Source: PNON01 sp964387025
GTDB lineage: Bacteria; Chloroflexota; Anaerolineae; Anaerolineales; Anaerolineaceae
DNA length: 64,000 bases
NCBI GenBank assembly: GCA_964387025.1
Contig: CAYLUZ010000001.1
Coordinates: 372,001 to 436,000 of the forward strand
Reading direction: 5' to 3'
This document shows, one piece after another, positions 1-7,579 of this stretch. The translations under genes and the position numbers were made by a program. The number at the start of each line of letters is the position of its first letter. Within the stretch, counting starts at the first letter, position 1. The notes under the pieces were generated by a model. It did not search any database, was not told the origin of the DNA, and worked only from the letters and a program-made list of their open reading frames with translations.

Positions 1-309
1 TACATTGAAGGCGGTAGTCTGAATGTCTTTGGCTTCAACATTGTACTGTTTGAGGGCATCTGTAACTTTTTGTGCCTGAGCAGTGTTGCTGGCCAAAGCC
101 TCAGCAACATTTGCGCCTTCAGTGTGGACACCAATATTGATGTAAACAATATCAGGTGTCAGGTTGACTTTGCCATTCCCGGTGACGTTCAAAGTACGTT
201 GGGCTGGCTGATTGTTGCTACCGTTTGAGGTGGAGCCAAAAGCTCCACAGGCAGTAAGTAATCCAGCTGCCAGAACTACAGTGATGATGATAAGAATTGT
301 TTTTTTCAT
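1..309 (-). CDS. SIMPL-domain lipoprotein (3' part outside window)
   Basis: Only the first 103 codons are present and the C-terminus lies beyond base 1. The protein begins MKKTILIIITVVLAAG and has a lipobox LTAC (Cys21), so it should be an envelope lipoprotein. A Ser/Asn-rich linker leads into a SIMPL (DUF541) domain with the typical motifs VTGNGKVNLTPDIVYINIGV and DIQTTAF. SIMPL proteins are secreted proteins of poorly defined role. It lies downstream of, and in the same direction as, a second SIMPL gene with 27 bases between them. The two share the pattern G(T/N)GKV-PDI--INVGVHTE, so they are paralogues, probably a tandem duplication. Start ATG follows an AAGAAGGTAAAA-like ribosome site. 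Confidence 0.85.
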   Translation of the reverse strand, partial: MKKTILIIITVVLAAGLLTACGAFGSTSNGSNNQPAQRTLNVTGNGKVNLTPDIVYINIGVHTEGANVAEALASNTAQAQKVTDALKQYNVEAKDIQTTAFNV

Positions 310-336
310 TTTTACCTTCTTGTATATGAGTAGTAA

Positions 337-1065
337 TTAATTGATTTCGTAAGAGAGATATGCGTCAACCGATATGATCAGTTGTCCACCGGAGATCGGT
401 GCGGGAGCTGCTGCCATCGCACCGCCACCGCCTTTGCCATAATCTGCATACATCGGCATGGGCTGGTTGGTGGAAGATATGCTGATAGACATGACCTGCC
501 CGACCTTTACTCCGGCTGCAGCAGCCAGTTCGTCAGCCTGTAATTTTGCATCCGCAATCGCAGCCAGGCGTGCTTCCTTCAAAGCTTTTTCGCGATCAGA
601 GACATCAAAATTGATGCCATAAATGTTATTAGCGCCTTGATTGACAATGGTGCTTAGAACTTCACCCATTTTGGTTAGGTCACGAACCGTAATGAAGACC
701 GAATTATCTACTGCGTATTTCACCCCCAGCATTTCACCCATGGGACCATATTGCTGGTTGGGGTAAATAGTAAAGCTCGTGGTTTGGATATCTTCAGCTT
801 TCACACCAAACTTAACCAGTGCATCTCGAACGCTCATGGCTTTTGTATTATTCTCTGCAAGCGCCACAGAGACGTCTTCGTTTTCTGTATGAACGCCCAC
901 ATTGATGGTGGCAATGTCTGGTACCAGAATGACTTTGCCGGTACCATAGACAGAGATGGTCCGGGGAATATCAGTCGCTGGTCCTCCTCCGGCTTTTGTA
1001 AATGCACTAAATAGCAGGATCATTATGATCCCTGCGGTAATGATTTGATATTTCTTGTTTCTCAT
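337..1065 (-). CDS. SIMPL-domain secreted protein
   Basis: A 242-residue protein with an N-terminal hydrophobic signal segment (residues 6-24). There is no lipobox Cys, unlike its paralogue downstream. The rest is one SIMPL/DUF541 domain: VYGTGKVILVPDIATINVGV near residue 40, DIQTTSFTIYPNQQYG near 95, and a Gly/Ala-rich stretch (GKGGGGAMAAAPAP) before the last strand. Some family members are periplasmic or surface proteins linked to stress tolerance, but no enzymatic role is known, so function is left open. The start follows a strong GGAGGAAGAA site. It is divergent from the ArsR-type gene. Confidence 0.85.
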   Translation of the reverse strand: MRNKKYQIITAGIIMILLFSAFTKAGGGPATDIPRTISVYGTGKVILVPDIATINVGVHTENEDVSVALAENNTKAMSVRDALVKFGVKAEDIQTTSFTIYPNQQYGPMGEMLGVKYAVDNSVFITVRDLTKMGEVLSTIVNQGANNIYGINFDVSDREKALKEARLAAIADAKLQADELAAAAGVKVGQVMSISISSTNQPMPMYADYGKGGGGAMAAAPAPISGGQLIISVDAYLSYEIN

Positions 1066-1143
1066 TTCTTCCTCCGAATATTTTGATTGTTACATTAACA
1101 GACGCATTAATGCAATAAAAGTTCCAACTATTAATATTTCTTA

Positions 1144-1171
1144 TTGACAAATCGAAAATATTTGATAGAAT
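1144..1171 (+). promoter_or_regulatory. sigma70-type promoter of the ArsR/DUF2087 gene
   Basis: TTGACA at 1144-1149 and TAGAAT at 1166-1171 are separated by 16 bp. AT-rich imperfect inverted motifs (ATCGAAAATATTTGAT from 1151 and AAATATCGAAA from 1181) overlap and follow the -10. They are plausible autoregulatory operator half-sites for the ArsR-type regulator encoded immediately downstream. The promoter assignment is from sequence match only. Confidence 0.55.
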
Positions 1172-1210
1172 CATTATCATAAATATCGAAACGTTATGAA
1201 AGAGGTAAGT

Positions 1211-1780
1211 ATGTCTCAGGAAGAAGTATTTGAAGAGTTATTGAATTTTTTTAAGGCCTTATCCGATGCCAATCGATTGAAGATCATCGGACTATTGGCG
1301 CAAAACGAATGCAGCGTGGAACAGCTTTCAGGCTTATTGGGTGTAAGCATATCAACGGTCTCCCACCATTTACAAATGCTAACCTACGTCGGCTTGGTTT
1401 CTGCACGGGCAGAAGGCCACTTTTATTACTATTCGTTAAAAACGGATGCATTAAAATCTATGGCAGAGAAGCTATTAAAAACTGAGGATCTACACCAATT
1501 ATCCCACTCGGTAGACATGGATGGGTATGATAAAAAGGTCCTGGATGCATTCCTAACTTCTGAAGGCAGAATTAAAGCCTTTCCGGCGCAGGATAAAAAA
1601 TTCCAGGTGGTCCTCAGGCATGTGGTAGAAGCATTTGAAACAGGGAAACGGTATAAAGAAAAAGAAGTAAACGAGATCCTTTCCCGATTTAACGATGATA
1701 CAGCTACCTTACGAAGGAGTATGGTGGAGTATCACCTGATGGACAGGCAGGGTGGTGGGGGAGAATACTGGCGGCTATAA
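1211..1780 (+). CDS. ArsR-family HTH regulator with C-terminal DUF2087 domain
   Basis: A 189-residue two-domain transcriptional regulator. Residues about 5-85 form an ArsR-type winged helix (LKIIGLLAQNECSVEQLSGL, recognition helix VSISTVSHHLQML). There is no obvious metal-binding Cys pair in helix alpha3, so it is probably not a metal sensor. Residues about 110-185 match DUF2087, with the signatures FPAQDKKFQVVLRHV, YKEKEVNEIL and the ending GGGGEYWRL. ATG 1211 is preferred over ATG 1196 because it has AGAGGT 5 bp upstream. The gene has its own promoter and ends in a perfect hairpin. Its target is unknown; autoregulation is likely. Confidence 0.85.
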   Translation: MSQEEVFEELLNFFKALSDANRLKIIGLLAQNECSVEQLSGLLGVSISTVSHHLQMLTYVGLVSARAEGHFYYYSLKTDALKSMAEKLLKTEDLHQLSHSVDMDGYDKKVLDAFLTSEGRIKAFPAQDKKFQVVLRHVVEAFETGKRYKEKEVNEILSRFNDDTATLRRSMVEYHLMDRQGGGGEYWRL

Positions 1781-1806
1781 AAAGAGGTGGCTCAAGCCAC
1801 CTCTTT
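1781..1806. terminator. bidirectional intrinsic terminator
   Basis: A perfect 12-bp stem (AAAGAGGTGGCT with its reverse complement) with a 2-base gap. It has A and T tracts on both sides and lies between the convergent ArsR-type and radical SAM genes. Confidence 0.9.
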
Positions 1807-1821
1807 TAGGGTCTATATTGA

Positions 1822-3606
1822 TCATTTACCGGGTGATGACCGCGTTGCGTCTTTCCACCATTCCTGCATAACAACACCTGCAGCTCGCAAAAAGTTGATC
1901 TTCATTCCTTTTATTGGAGCTTCAAGTTCACGTTTATCCACGACGGTACTTTCGTTGGAATTATCTACATGATGTTTCAACTCGTTAAGTTTTTGTTTTC
2001 GGGTTTCAGCATTCGGAATGAGCATTACCTGGTCGATCTCAGCCATCAATTCTACAGCGCGGGTAATTCTAATCTCTGTGGCTTCAGCTTTTTCCCTGCT
2101 GATAACCCCGTTTTCGCCTTTGATCTGATTCAGCCTGCGTCCAGCTTCGTATGTAGCATCCACGATCTGGTCCCGATTCATCCATTTGGTTTCATAATTT
2201 AATACATATTTCCAACTGGGCTCAAGTAATCGCTGCCTGTGTTCTTCCAGGGTGCGGGCGAATAATTTATACCCGTGCTTTTCAGGTTCTTCAAAGGCAC
2301 GGCTTCCCGGATCCAGAAATGGAGCAAGTGGAGAAATAAATGGAATGACACGGTGTTCTCCACCAGAAGAATATGTTTCAAGCATCTTCTTGGAGTATTC
2401 CACCGTTTCCATGACATTTTCGTAAGTCTGTTCTTTTAATCCGACCATGAAGAAGAGATCGAGACGCTGGCAACCGGCATCCAATGCGTCATTGATGCTT
2501 TGTTCAATCTCCAGGTTTGAATAAGGTCTGCCAAAAGCCCGCCTGACCTTTTCGTCATGAGATTCCATGGATATTTCAATTACAAAATTAGGGATCGCCT
2601 TGGCGACTCTTTTATAAAAATCTTTTGGCGCTGCATCGAATAGCTCAAAGAAGATCGGTTTTTTATACCCGTCTATTGCGTCCAAGAACCGGTTGGCATA
2701 ATCATCACCGGCCTGTCGAATATCACCCAACACCATCACTGGGCCGCTGCTGAATGAGCCGATACGCCGGATATCGTTAGCCAGGTCTTCGGGTTTACGA
2801 TAAGCCGGATGTTCGCGATTGTGCAGATTCTTGAAAGCGCTGCATCCACCTCCACAGGTGAGGCAGTTGTAGCGGCAGCCTCGAACAGTCAATGCTGCGG
2901 TGATTGGGTATCGCATCCAGGCGCGGAATGGAATATAACTAGCTAGGTCCCGGTATCTGACCACCGACTTGAGCACACCTGAATAATCCATTAATATTCC
3001 ATCCAGGTTTTCTGGGCTGTAGGTGATCGGGTTTACATGCGCATTGTTCTCAGAATCTTTCCACACCAGATTGGGAATTTTATCCAACTCAAGCGCTTCA
3101 ACAGATTGTGGAGAGGGGTGAATTTTTCCACCTGACCGGATGTAGCGCATCCATAACAACATCGGCTTTTCAGTGGAATCCCCGCGCATGACAAAGTCAA
3201 CCGCAGGATACATAATCAATTCTTTATGATAGTAAGTCGCAGAGAATCCACCAAAAATAACAGGGCGGGTAGGATGTATGCGCTTTACGATCTTTGCTAC
3301 TTCAATTGACCCATGAGCATGCGGCATCCAATGCAGATCTATACCAAAGGCTGCTGAATCTAATTTCGTAATGGTTTTCTCAACATCATAATGAACATCT
3401 TCCAGCATCCGGACTGCCAGGTTGACGATTCGGCAGCGCAGCCCATTGCGTTCGAGATATTCCGCCATGGTAGTGAATCCGATCGGGTACATTTCGAAAA
3501 CCGGTGTGGATGGAACAAGATCGCTTACCGGGCCGTAGAGAATGGATTCCCGCCTGAAGTCATATACAGATGGGGCATGTAAAAATGTTAGGTCTAATGA
3601 TGACAT
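1822..3606 (-). CDS. B12-binding-domain radical SAM protein
   Basis: A 594-residue enzyme. Residues about 40-170 form a cobalamin-binding-like Rossmann domain (YPIGFTTMAEYLERNG, FGIDLHWMPHAHGS, PVIFGGFSATYY). The radical SAM core follows, with the [4Fe-4S] motif TVRGCRYNCLTCGG (CX3CX2C) near residue 245. A C-terminal region of about 150 residues rich in charged helices follows. The architecture resembles the uncharacterised family typed by Thermoplasma Ta0216 (TIGR04190, from memory). Known relatives with this layout are methyltransferases or bond-rearranging enzymes, but the substrate here is unknown. It stands alone, is divergent from the riboswitch operon, and shares a terminator with the ArsR-type gene. 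Confidence 0.85.
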   Translation of the reverse strand: MSSLDLTFLHAPSVYDFRRESILYGPVSDLVPSTPVFEMYPIGFTTMAEYLERNGLRCRIVNLAVRMLEDVHYDVEKTITKLDSAAFGIDLHWMPHAHGSIEVAKIVKRIHPTRPVIFGGFSATYYHKELIMYPAVDFVMRGDSTEKPMLLWMRYIRSGGKIHPSPQSVEALELDKIPNLVWKDSENNAHVNPITYSPENLDGILMDYSGVLKSVVRYRDLASYIPFRAWMRYPITAALTVRGCRYNCLTCGGGCSAFKNLHNREHPAYRKPEDLANDIRRIGSFSSGPVMVLGDIRQAGDDYANRFLDAIDGYKKPIFFELFDAAPKDFYKRVAKAIPNFVIEISMESHDEKVRRAFGRPYSNLEIEQSINDALDAGCQRLDLFFMVGLKEQTYENVMETVEYSKKMLETYSSGGEHRVIPFISPLAPFLDPGSRAFEEPEKHGYKLFARTLEEHRQRLLEPSWKYVLNYETKWMNRDQIVDATYEAGRRLNQIKGENGVISREKAEATEIRITRAVELMAEIDQVMLIPNAETRKQKLNELKHHVDNSNESTVVDKRELEAPIKGMKINFLRAAGVVMQEWWKDATRSSPGK

Positions 3607-3816
3607 GATGGTTGTTTTTCCGAATAGGAGTAAATTTATCCAAATTTCTGAATTGTAAAATATTATACCACGCTGTCATCTTAAGCAATCTTATGCAAGG
3701 ATAAAAGTGAAGCCAATGTTGTTAATCAATAGAATAGAAGTATCAAGCAATCCGTACAGATTGTAAGAATCTATTTTTAACCATTAATAAATATCAAGCA
3801 ATAACAAAATATCATG

Positions 3817-3822
3817 TATAAT
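3817..3822 (+). promoter_or_regulatory. -10 element of the FMN-riboswitch operon
   Basis: TATAAT at 3817-3822 is directly preceded by TG, while the -35 region is poor. The expected transcription start, about 6-7 bp downstream, falls at about 3829, exactly where the riboswitch P1 stem begins. That agreement supports the call. Confidence 0.6.
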
Positions 3823-3827
3823 ATAAA

Positions 3828-4030
3828 TACCTTCGGGGCAGGGTGCGGATCGAAAGATCCAATTCCCGATCGGTGGTAACTCGCAAGAGAAGCCCACGAG
3901 TCCAGATATGGACATGATCCGGTGAAATTCCGGGGCCGACGGTATAGTCCGGAAAGAAGAAGGCTGCTGATAAGGACGTAAACCGCCTGTCGGCAAATTC
4001 GCCCCGAAGAATCATGTTCCGGGGTTTTTG
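3828..4030 (+). promoter_or_regulatory. FMN riboswitch (RFN element) with expression platform
   Basis: The conserved RFN blocks appear in order: TTCGGGGCAGGGTG, AATTCCCGATCGGTGGTAA, AAGCCCACGAG, GATCCGGTGAAATTCCGG, GGCCGACGGTATAGTCCGGA and AGAAGAAGG. P1 is formed by 3830-3834 with 3959-3963, so the aptamer spans about 3828-3965. In the platform, GCCCCGAAG (4001-4009) is a perfect 9-base complement of CTTCGGGGC (3831-3839), which contains the 5' strand of P1. The same bases can instead pair with CGGGG (4020-4024) to make a terminator. FMN binding should therefore stabilise P1, release 4001-4009 and turn transcription off. It controls the ABC transporter that follows. Confidence 0.95.
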
Positions 4031-4034
4031 TTTT
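4002..4034 (+). terminator. riboswitch-controlled intrinsic terminator
   Basis: CCCCG (4002-4006) pairs with CGGGG (4020-4024), extended by two A-T pairs past a bulged C, followed by the T tract TTTTTGTTTT. The proposed TTG start codon (4033) lies at the end of this T tract. The GGGG of the 3' arm is also the only ribosome-site-like sequence, so translation could be affected as well. Confidence 0.85.
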
Positions 4035-4809
4035 GTTCATAAAACTGAGTAAACACCGCACATTATTCTTCATTCTTTCCATGATCATCGCATTAGGCGT
4101 TTGGGAAGCAGCCATCTTGATCTGGAAGTTTCCTGCTTTTATTCTGCCTGGACCCGGATTGGTCGCGGTTCGATTCTTTAGAGCTGCCATCGATGGAAGC
4201 CTTTTACACCATTTTTTGATCACCCTTTTTGAGGTAATCATGGGGCTGGTCATTGGAGCTGGCTTCGCGACCATATTGGGGTATCTGCTTGCCAAATCCC
4301 CTGCCTCAGAAAGATTTCTTTCACCATATCTTGTCGCCAGTCAGGCGATTCCCCTCGTTGCAATTGCGCCTCTAATGATCATCTGGTTTGGACCGGGATT
4401 ATTTTCAAAGATCCTGATCTGTTCTTTGATCGTTTTCTTTCCCATATTGATCAATACGATCGTGGGGGTTCGCGCAGTACCAGACACCCTGCGGGACCTG
4501 ATGCGCAGCCTGCATGCAAATCGAAGGCAGACTTTACGATTACTGGAAGTCCCGGCTGCATTGCCGGTATTTCTCGGCGGGTTGCGGGTGGGAGCAACAT
4601 TATCTGTCATTGGAGCTGTGGTGGGTGAATTCGTCGGCTCTGACCGAGGACTTGGATTTTTGATCAATGTCGGCCGGGGTCAGTATGATACAGCCCTAGT
4701 TTTTGCAGCCATTTTCACGTTGATCGCTCTGGCGCTGGGTCTATATTATGCAGTGGTTCTGGTGGAAAAACGAATGTTGAAATGGAACAAGGCGAAAGAT
4801 GAATATTAA
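4033..4809 (+). CDS. ribX: ABC transporter permease, RibX-type (riboflavin uptake)
   Basis: A 258-residue inner-membrane permease of the SsuC/TauC/ThiX type (BPD_transp_1 fold) with about six membrane segments. The cytoplasmic-loop EAA-like region lies around VRAVPDTLRDLMRSLHANRRQTLRLLEVPAALPVFLGGLRVG. It follows the FMN riboswitch directly, which strongly suggests a flavin-related substrate; RibXY systems of Chloroflexota are the established precedent. The TTG at 4033 gives a start with GGGG 8 bp upstream. ATG 4081 would shorten the protein by 16 residues and has no ribosome site. Operon order: permease, binding protein, ATPase. Confidence 0.8.
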   Translation: MFIKLSKHRTLFFILSMIIALGVWEAAILIWKFPAFILPGPGLVAVRFFRAAIDGSLLHHFLITLFEVIMGLVIGAGFATILGYLLAKSPASERFLSPYLVASQAIPLVAIAPLMIIWFGPGLFSKILICSLIVFFPILINTIVGVRAVPDTLRDLMRSLHANRRQTLRLLEVPAALPVFLGGLRVGATLSVIGAVVGEFVGSDRGLGFLINVGRGQYDTALVFAAIFTLIALALGLYYAVVLVEKRMLKWNKAKDEY

Positions 4810-4849
4810 CTATTCCGTTTATTTTTTTTCGATTTGGCAAGGAGATTAA

Positions 4850-5830
4850 ATGATAAAACGATATTTATTAATTTTCATTCTTGGAATACTATTAACCTCC
4901 TGCGTATCTGTCCCAACAATAGAACCTGCTCCGAAGCTAAAAAAGATTTCGCTGCCCGTGGGATATATTCCCAATGTCCAATTCGCCCCCCTTTACGTTG
5001 CATTGGATAAAGGATATTACACCGATGCCGGTTTGGACGTCAAAATTGATTACAGCTTTGAAACTGACGCCATGGCCTTGGTTGGGGCGAATGATCTGCA
5101 ATTTGCCATAGTATCAGGCGAACAAGTTTTACTGGCTCGTGCACAGCAGCTGCCGGTCGTATATACCCTCGCCTGGTACGAGCAGTATCCCGTGGGGATT
5201 GCAGCTTTGAAGTCATCCGGGATCAGCACACCGGAAGATCTGAAAGGTAAGCGAATTGGAGTGCCAGTGCTTTCCGGGGCAAGTTACATCGGTTTGATTG
5301 CATTGCTGAATGCTGGCGGATTATCGGAAAAGGATGTCACTATTGATGTGATCGGGTTCAACCAAGTGGAAGCTCTTGCAGCTGGGCAGGAAGACGCGAT
5401 AGTGATCTATGTCGCCAACGAACCAACGGTACTCAGATCTAAAGGATATGAGATCAACGTGATCAAGGTTGCAGATTATCTCCAATTGGTTTCCAACGGG
5501 ATGATCACCAATGAAACAACGAGCAAGAACGATCCTGACCTGGTTCGCAGGATGACAAATGCCACCCTAAAAGGGATCGAATATACCATAGCGAATCCAG
5601 ACGAAGCATTTGAGATCACCAAAAAATATGTACCAAACTTGTCCCAGGTAGATCAGGCTGTACAAAAAGAAGTACTTGTGACATCCATCAGCCTGTGGCA
5701 GGCGGATCAACCCGGGGTTCCCCTACCTGTCGGCTGGAAGAACATGCAGCAGGTGTTACTGGATATGGGATTGCTCACTGCGTCTCAGGACCTGCAATCT
5801 GCTTATACCAGTCAGTTTATTAATAAATGA
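4850..5830 (+). CDS. ribY: substrate-binding lipoprotein, NMT1/ThiY-like (RibY-type)
   Basis: A 326-residue binding protein with a signal peptide and lipobox LTSC (Cys17), anchoring it to the outer face of the membrane. The fold signature is that of the NMT1/THI5-like group: VGYIPNVQFAPLYVALDKGY at the start of lobe I, then DLQFAIVSGEQVLLAR and LKGKRIGVPVLSGASYIG. This family includes thiamin-precursor, sulfonate and riboflavin binders. The upstream FMN riboswitch favours riboflavin. The start follows a good AAGGAGATTAA site. The gene ends in an ATGA overlap with the ATPase gene, so the two are translationally coupled. Confidence 0.82.
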   Translation: MIKRYLLIFILGILLTSCVSVPTIEPAPKLKKISLPVGYIPNVQFAPLYVALDKGYYTDAGLDVKIDYSFETDAMALVGANDLQFAIVSGEQVLLARAQQLPVVYTLAWYEQYPVGIAALKSSGISTPEDLKGKRIGVPVLSGASYIGLIALLNAGGLSEKDVTIDVIGFNQVEALAAGQEDAIVIYVANEPTVLRSKGYEINVIKVADYLQLVSNGMITNETTSKNDPDLVRRMTNATLKGIEYTIANPDEAFEITKKYVPNLSQVDQAVQKEVLVTSISLWQADQPGVPLPVGWKNMQQVLLDMGLLTASQDLQSAYTSQFINK

Positions 5831-6591
5831 ACAATCCTCAAAAAACTGCAGAACTTACTCTAAGCTATCTTTCCGTTACCTTTCCGAACGGGAATGGTGG
5901 TTTGGAAGCTTTGCGGGATATTAGTTTTGAAGTTCAACCACGGGAATTTTTATGTGTTTTAGGTCCGTCAGGCTGCGGAAAGACGACCCTTCTGCGGGTT
6001 TTAGCTGGTTTATTGCAGCCGACTTCCGGAATAATTACTTTCCATGAGCATACAGAAAAATTACCAGAGACGGGTTTTGTGTTTCAAAATGCCAATCTTA
6101 TGCCCTGGCGCAGCGTACTGCAAAATATCACCCTGCCTTTAGAATTGGCAGATGCACCTCAGGATGAGATTCGAAAGAAAGCAACTGACCTGATCGATCT
6201 GGTGGGACTGCAGGGTTTCGAGGGCAATTGGCCAAAAGATCTTTCGGGCGGGATGGCGCAGCGAGTGGCGATCGCCCGGGCATTGATCCATGATCCTGAC
6301 CTGCTGCTGTTGGATGAACCATTTGGAGCATTGGATGCCCTGACACGGGAACGCATGGGCACCGAACTTCTGCGTATATGGCAAGTGCGGCAAAAGACAG
6401 TAGTAATGGTGACCCACTCCATCAGCGAGGCAGTTTTCCTGGCAGACCGAGTGTTGGTGCTTTCTTCGCGGCCTGGAAGCATCAACCTGGATCTTAAAAT
6501 AGAACTCCCCCGCCCAAGAGCGGAGGAGATGCGATATTCGGATCACTTTGGGAAGCTAGTAAAGAAGATACGCGGATCAATTGCTGTTTAA
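5827..6591 (+). CDS. ABC transporter ATP-binding protein of the flavin importer
   Basis: A 254-residue nucleotide-binding subunit of the SsuB/TauB type. All motifs are intact: Walker A GPSGCGKTT (near residue 47), Q-loop FVFQNANLMPW, signature LSGGMAQRVAIARAL, Walker B LLLLDEPFGALD and switch His in VTHSISEAVF. The start ATG overlaps the stop codon of the binding-protein gene (ATGA). It would power the permease encoded two genes upstream. The gene ends 15 bp from a convergent lipoprotein gene with no clear terminator between them. Confidence 0.92.
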   Translation: MNNPQKTAELTLSYLSVTFPNGNGGLEALRDISFEVQPREFLCVLGPSGCGKTTLLRVLAGLLQPTSGIITFHEHTEKLPETGFVFQNANLMPWRSVLQNITLPLELADAPQDEIRKKATDLIDLVGLQGFEGNWPKDLSGGMAQRVAIARALIHDPDLLLLDEPFGALDALTRERMGTELLRIWQVRQKTVVMVTHSISEAVFLADRVLVLSSRPGSINLDLKIELPRPRAEEMRYSDHFGKLVKKIRGSIAV

Positions 6592-6606
6592 TTTGGTAAT
6601 TAATCT

Positions 6607-7434
6607 CTACCCGCTTGGTAATTCTGCATTATCAACCATCTTATTGATAAAAAGAATTGTGTCAGTAAAAGTACAACGAGTTCCATAATCCCGGTTGGTT
6701 CCTGATATGAGTGCATAACCAAAATATCCAGTGGATTTCCACTCCATCGGATTATCCAGGATTATTTCACCATCTATCGCCAATACAAAGCGTTCTGGCA
6801 AGACCGCTATAATCATTTCGACTTCATCAGTTGTGGGGATGAATTCTTGCGATAATATCATTTTATGGTCGAGACCCCTCCAATATTTATCATCGGCATT
6901 TATGAAACGTGTATTTCCGTCGGCTGAAATAACCGCGAAATAACTATTATCAACATTATTTTCGCGGAAAGTAAAACCACAACTGGCAGCTGCATTTGCT
7001 ATTCTACCTGGCGAATGTGACCACTTTACCTTACTGATGACCAAAAATTCTTCTAGTTGGAGATCAGTTGGGCTTTTAAAGAGTGTGCGTGTCCGAGCTG
7101 CGTTATATGAATAATTATCTAAAACCAGGGTACTTGATTTGGAAAATTCATTAAATACAAGTGCCAGTTCTTCGCTTTTATAAGTTTTTATCTGCTCCCC
7201 TACAACAGTAAATAAAACTGGAGTAGGTGAAGAAGTAGGTACCTTTGTTTTAGTTGGTGCCGGGGTATTTGTTGGGCTGGGTATGATGGTGTTTGTCGGG
7301 ATAGTGGTTTCCGAAGGTTGGAGAGTTGCTGTGCTAACAGTCGGGTTAATGGTTGAGCCGGGTTTACCCGGATTGGATACCAGACAGCTTGCCAGGAAGA
7401 TTGCCGACACAATTAGAAACATAAAGTTTTTCAT
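6607..7434 (-). CDS. hypothetical lipoprotein with Thr/Pro-rich linker
   Basis: A 275-residue protein with a signal peptide and lipobox LASC (Cys17). A low-complexity Thr/Pro/Ser linker follows (residues about 25-75, with repeats such as PTNTPAPTKTKVPTSSPTP), typical of surface lipoproteins of Anaerolineae. The globular part has repeated beta-strand patterns and ends with FVLAIDGEIILDNPMEWKS and GYFGYALISGT, reminiscent of LamG/concanavalin-like jelly rolls (as in DUF1080 proteins). No catalytic motif is recognised. It is monocistronic and convergent with the ABC operon. Function unknown; surface glycan binding is a guess. Confidence 0.75.
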   Translation of the reverse strand: MKNFMFLIVSAIFLASCLVSNPGKPGSTINPTVSTATLQPSETTIPTNTIIPSPTNTPAPTKTKVPTSSPTPVLFTVVGEQIKTYKSEELALVFNEFSKSSTLVLDNYSYNAARTRTLFKSPTDLQLEEFLVISKVKWSHSPGRIANAAASCGFTFRENNVDNSYFAVISADGNTRFINADDKYWRGLDHKMILSQEFIPTTDEVEMIIAVLPERFVLAIDGEIILDNPMEWKSTGYFGYALISGTNRDYGTRCTFTDTILFINKMVDNAELPSG

Positions 7435-7579
7435 ATTCCCTCTCTCTTTTTATTGTGAAGTAGGTTACTAGAGTTTACCCCCCCATTACACTTAACCGAA
7501 TCTTTCCAATAAAATTCCCTCCTTAAAGTATAGCTGAAAACTTATAAAATATTATTCGCATATTGTCAATATGTATATT

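Noticed and set aside
4001..4024. A reading of the FMN riboswitch as an ON switch
   Set aside because: P1 can be drawn with 4001-4009, but the true P1 closes with 3959-3963. The 4001-4009 segment is then the antiterminator/terminator arm, giving the usual OFF switch.
3777..4295. A 172-residue open frame on the minus strand over the riboswitch and the start of the permease gene
   Set aside because: It is antisense to a highly conserved RNA element and to a clear transporter gene. Its composition is not protein-like and there is no ribosome site.
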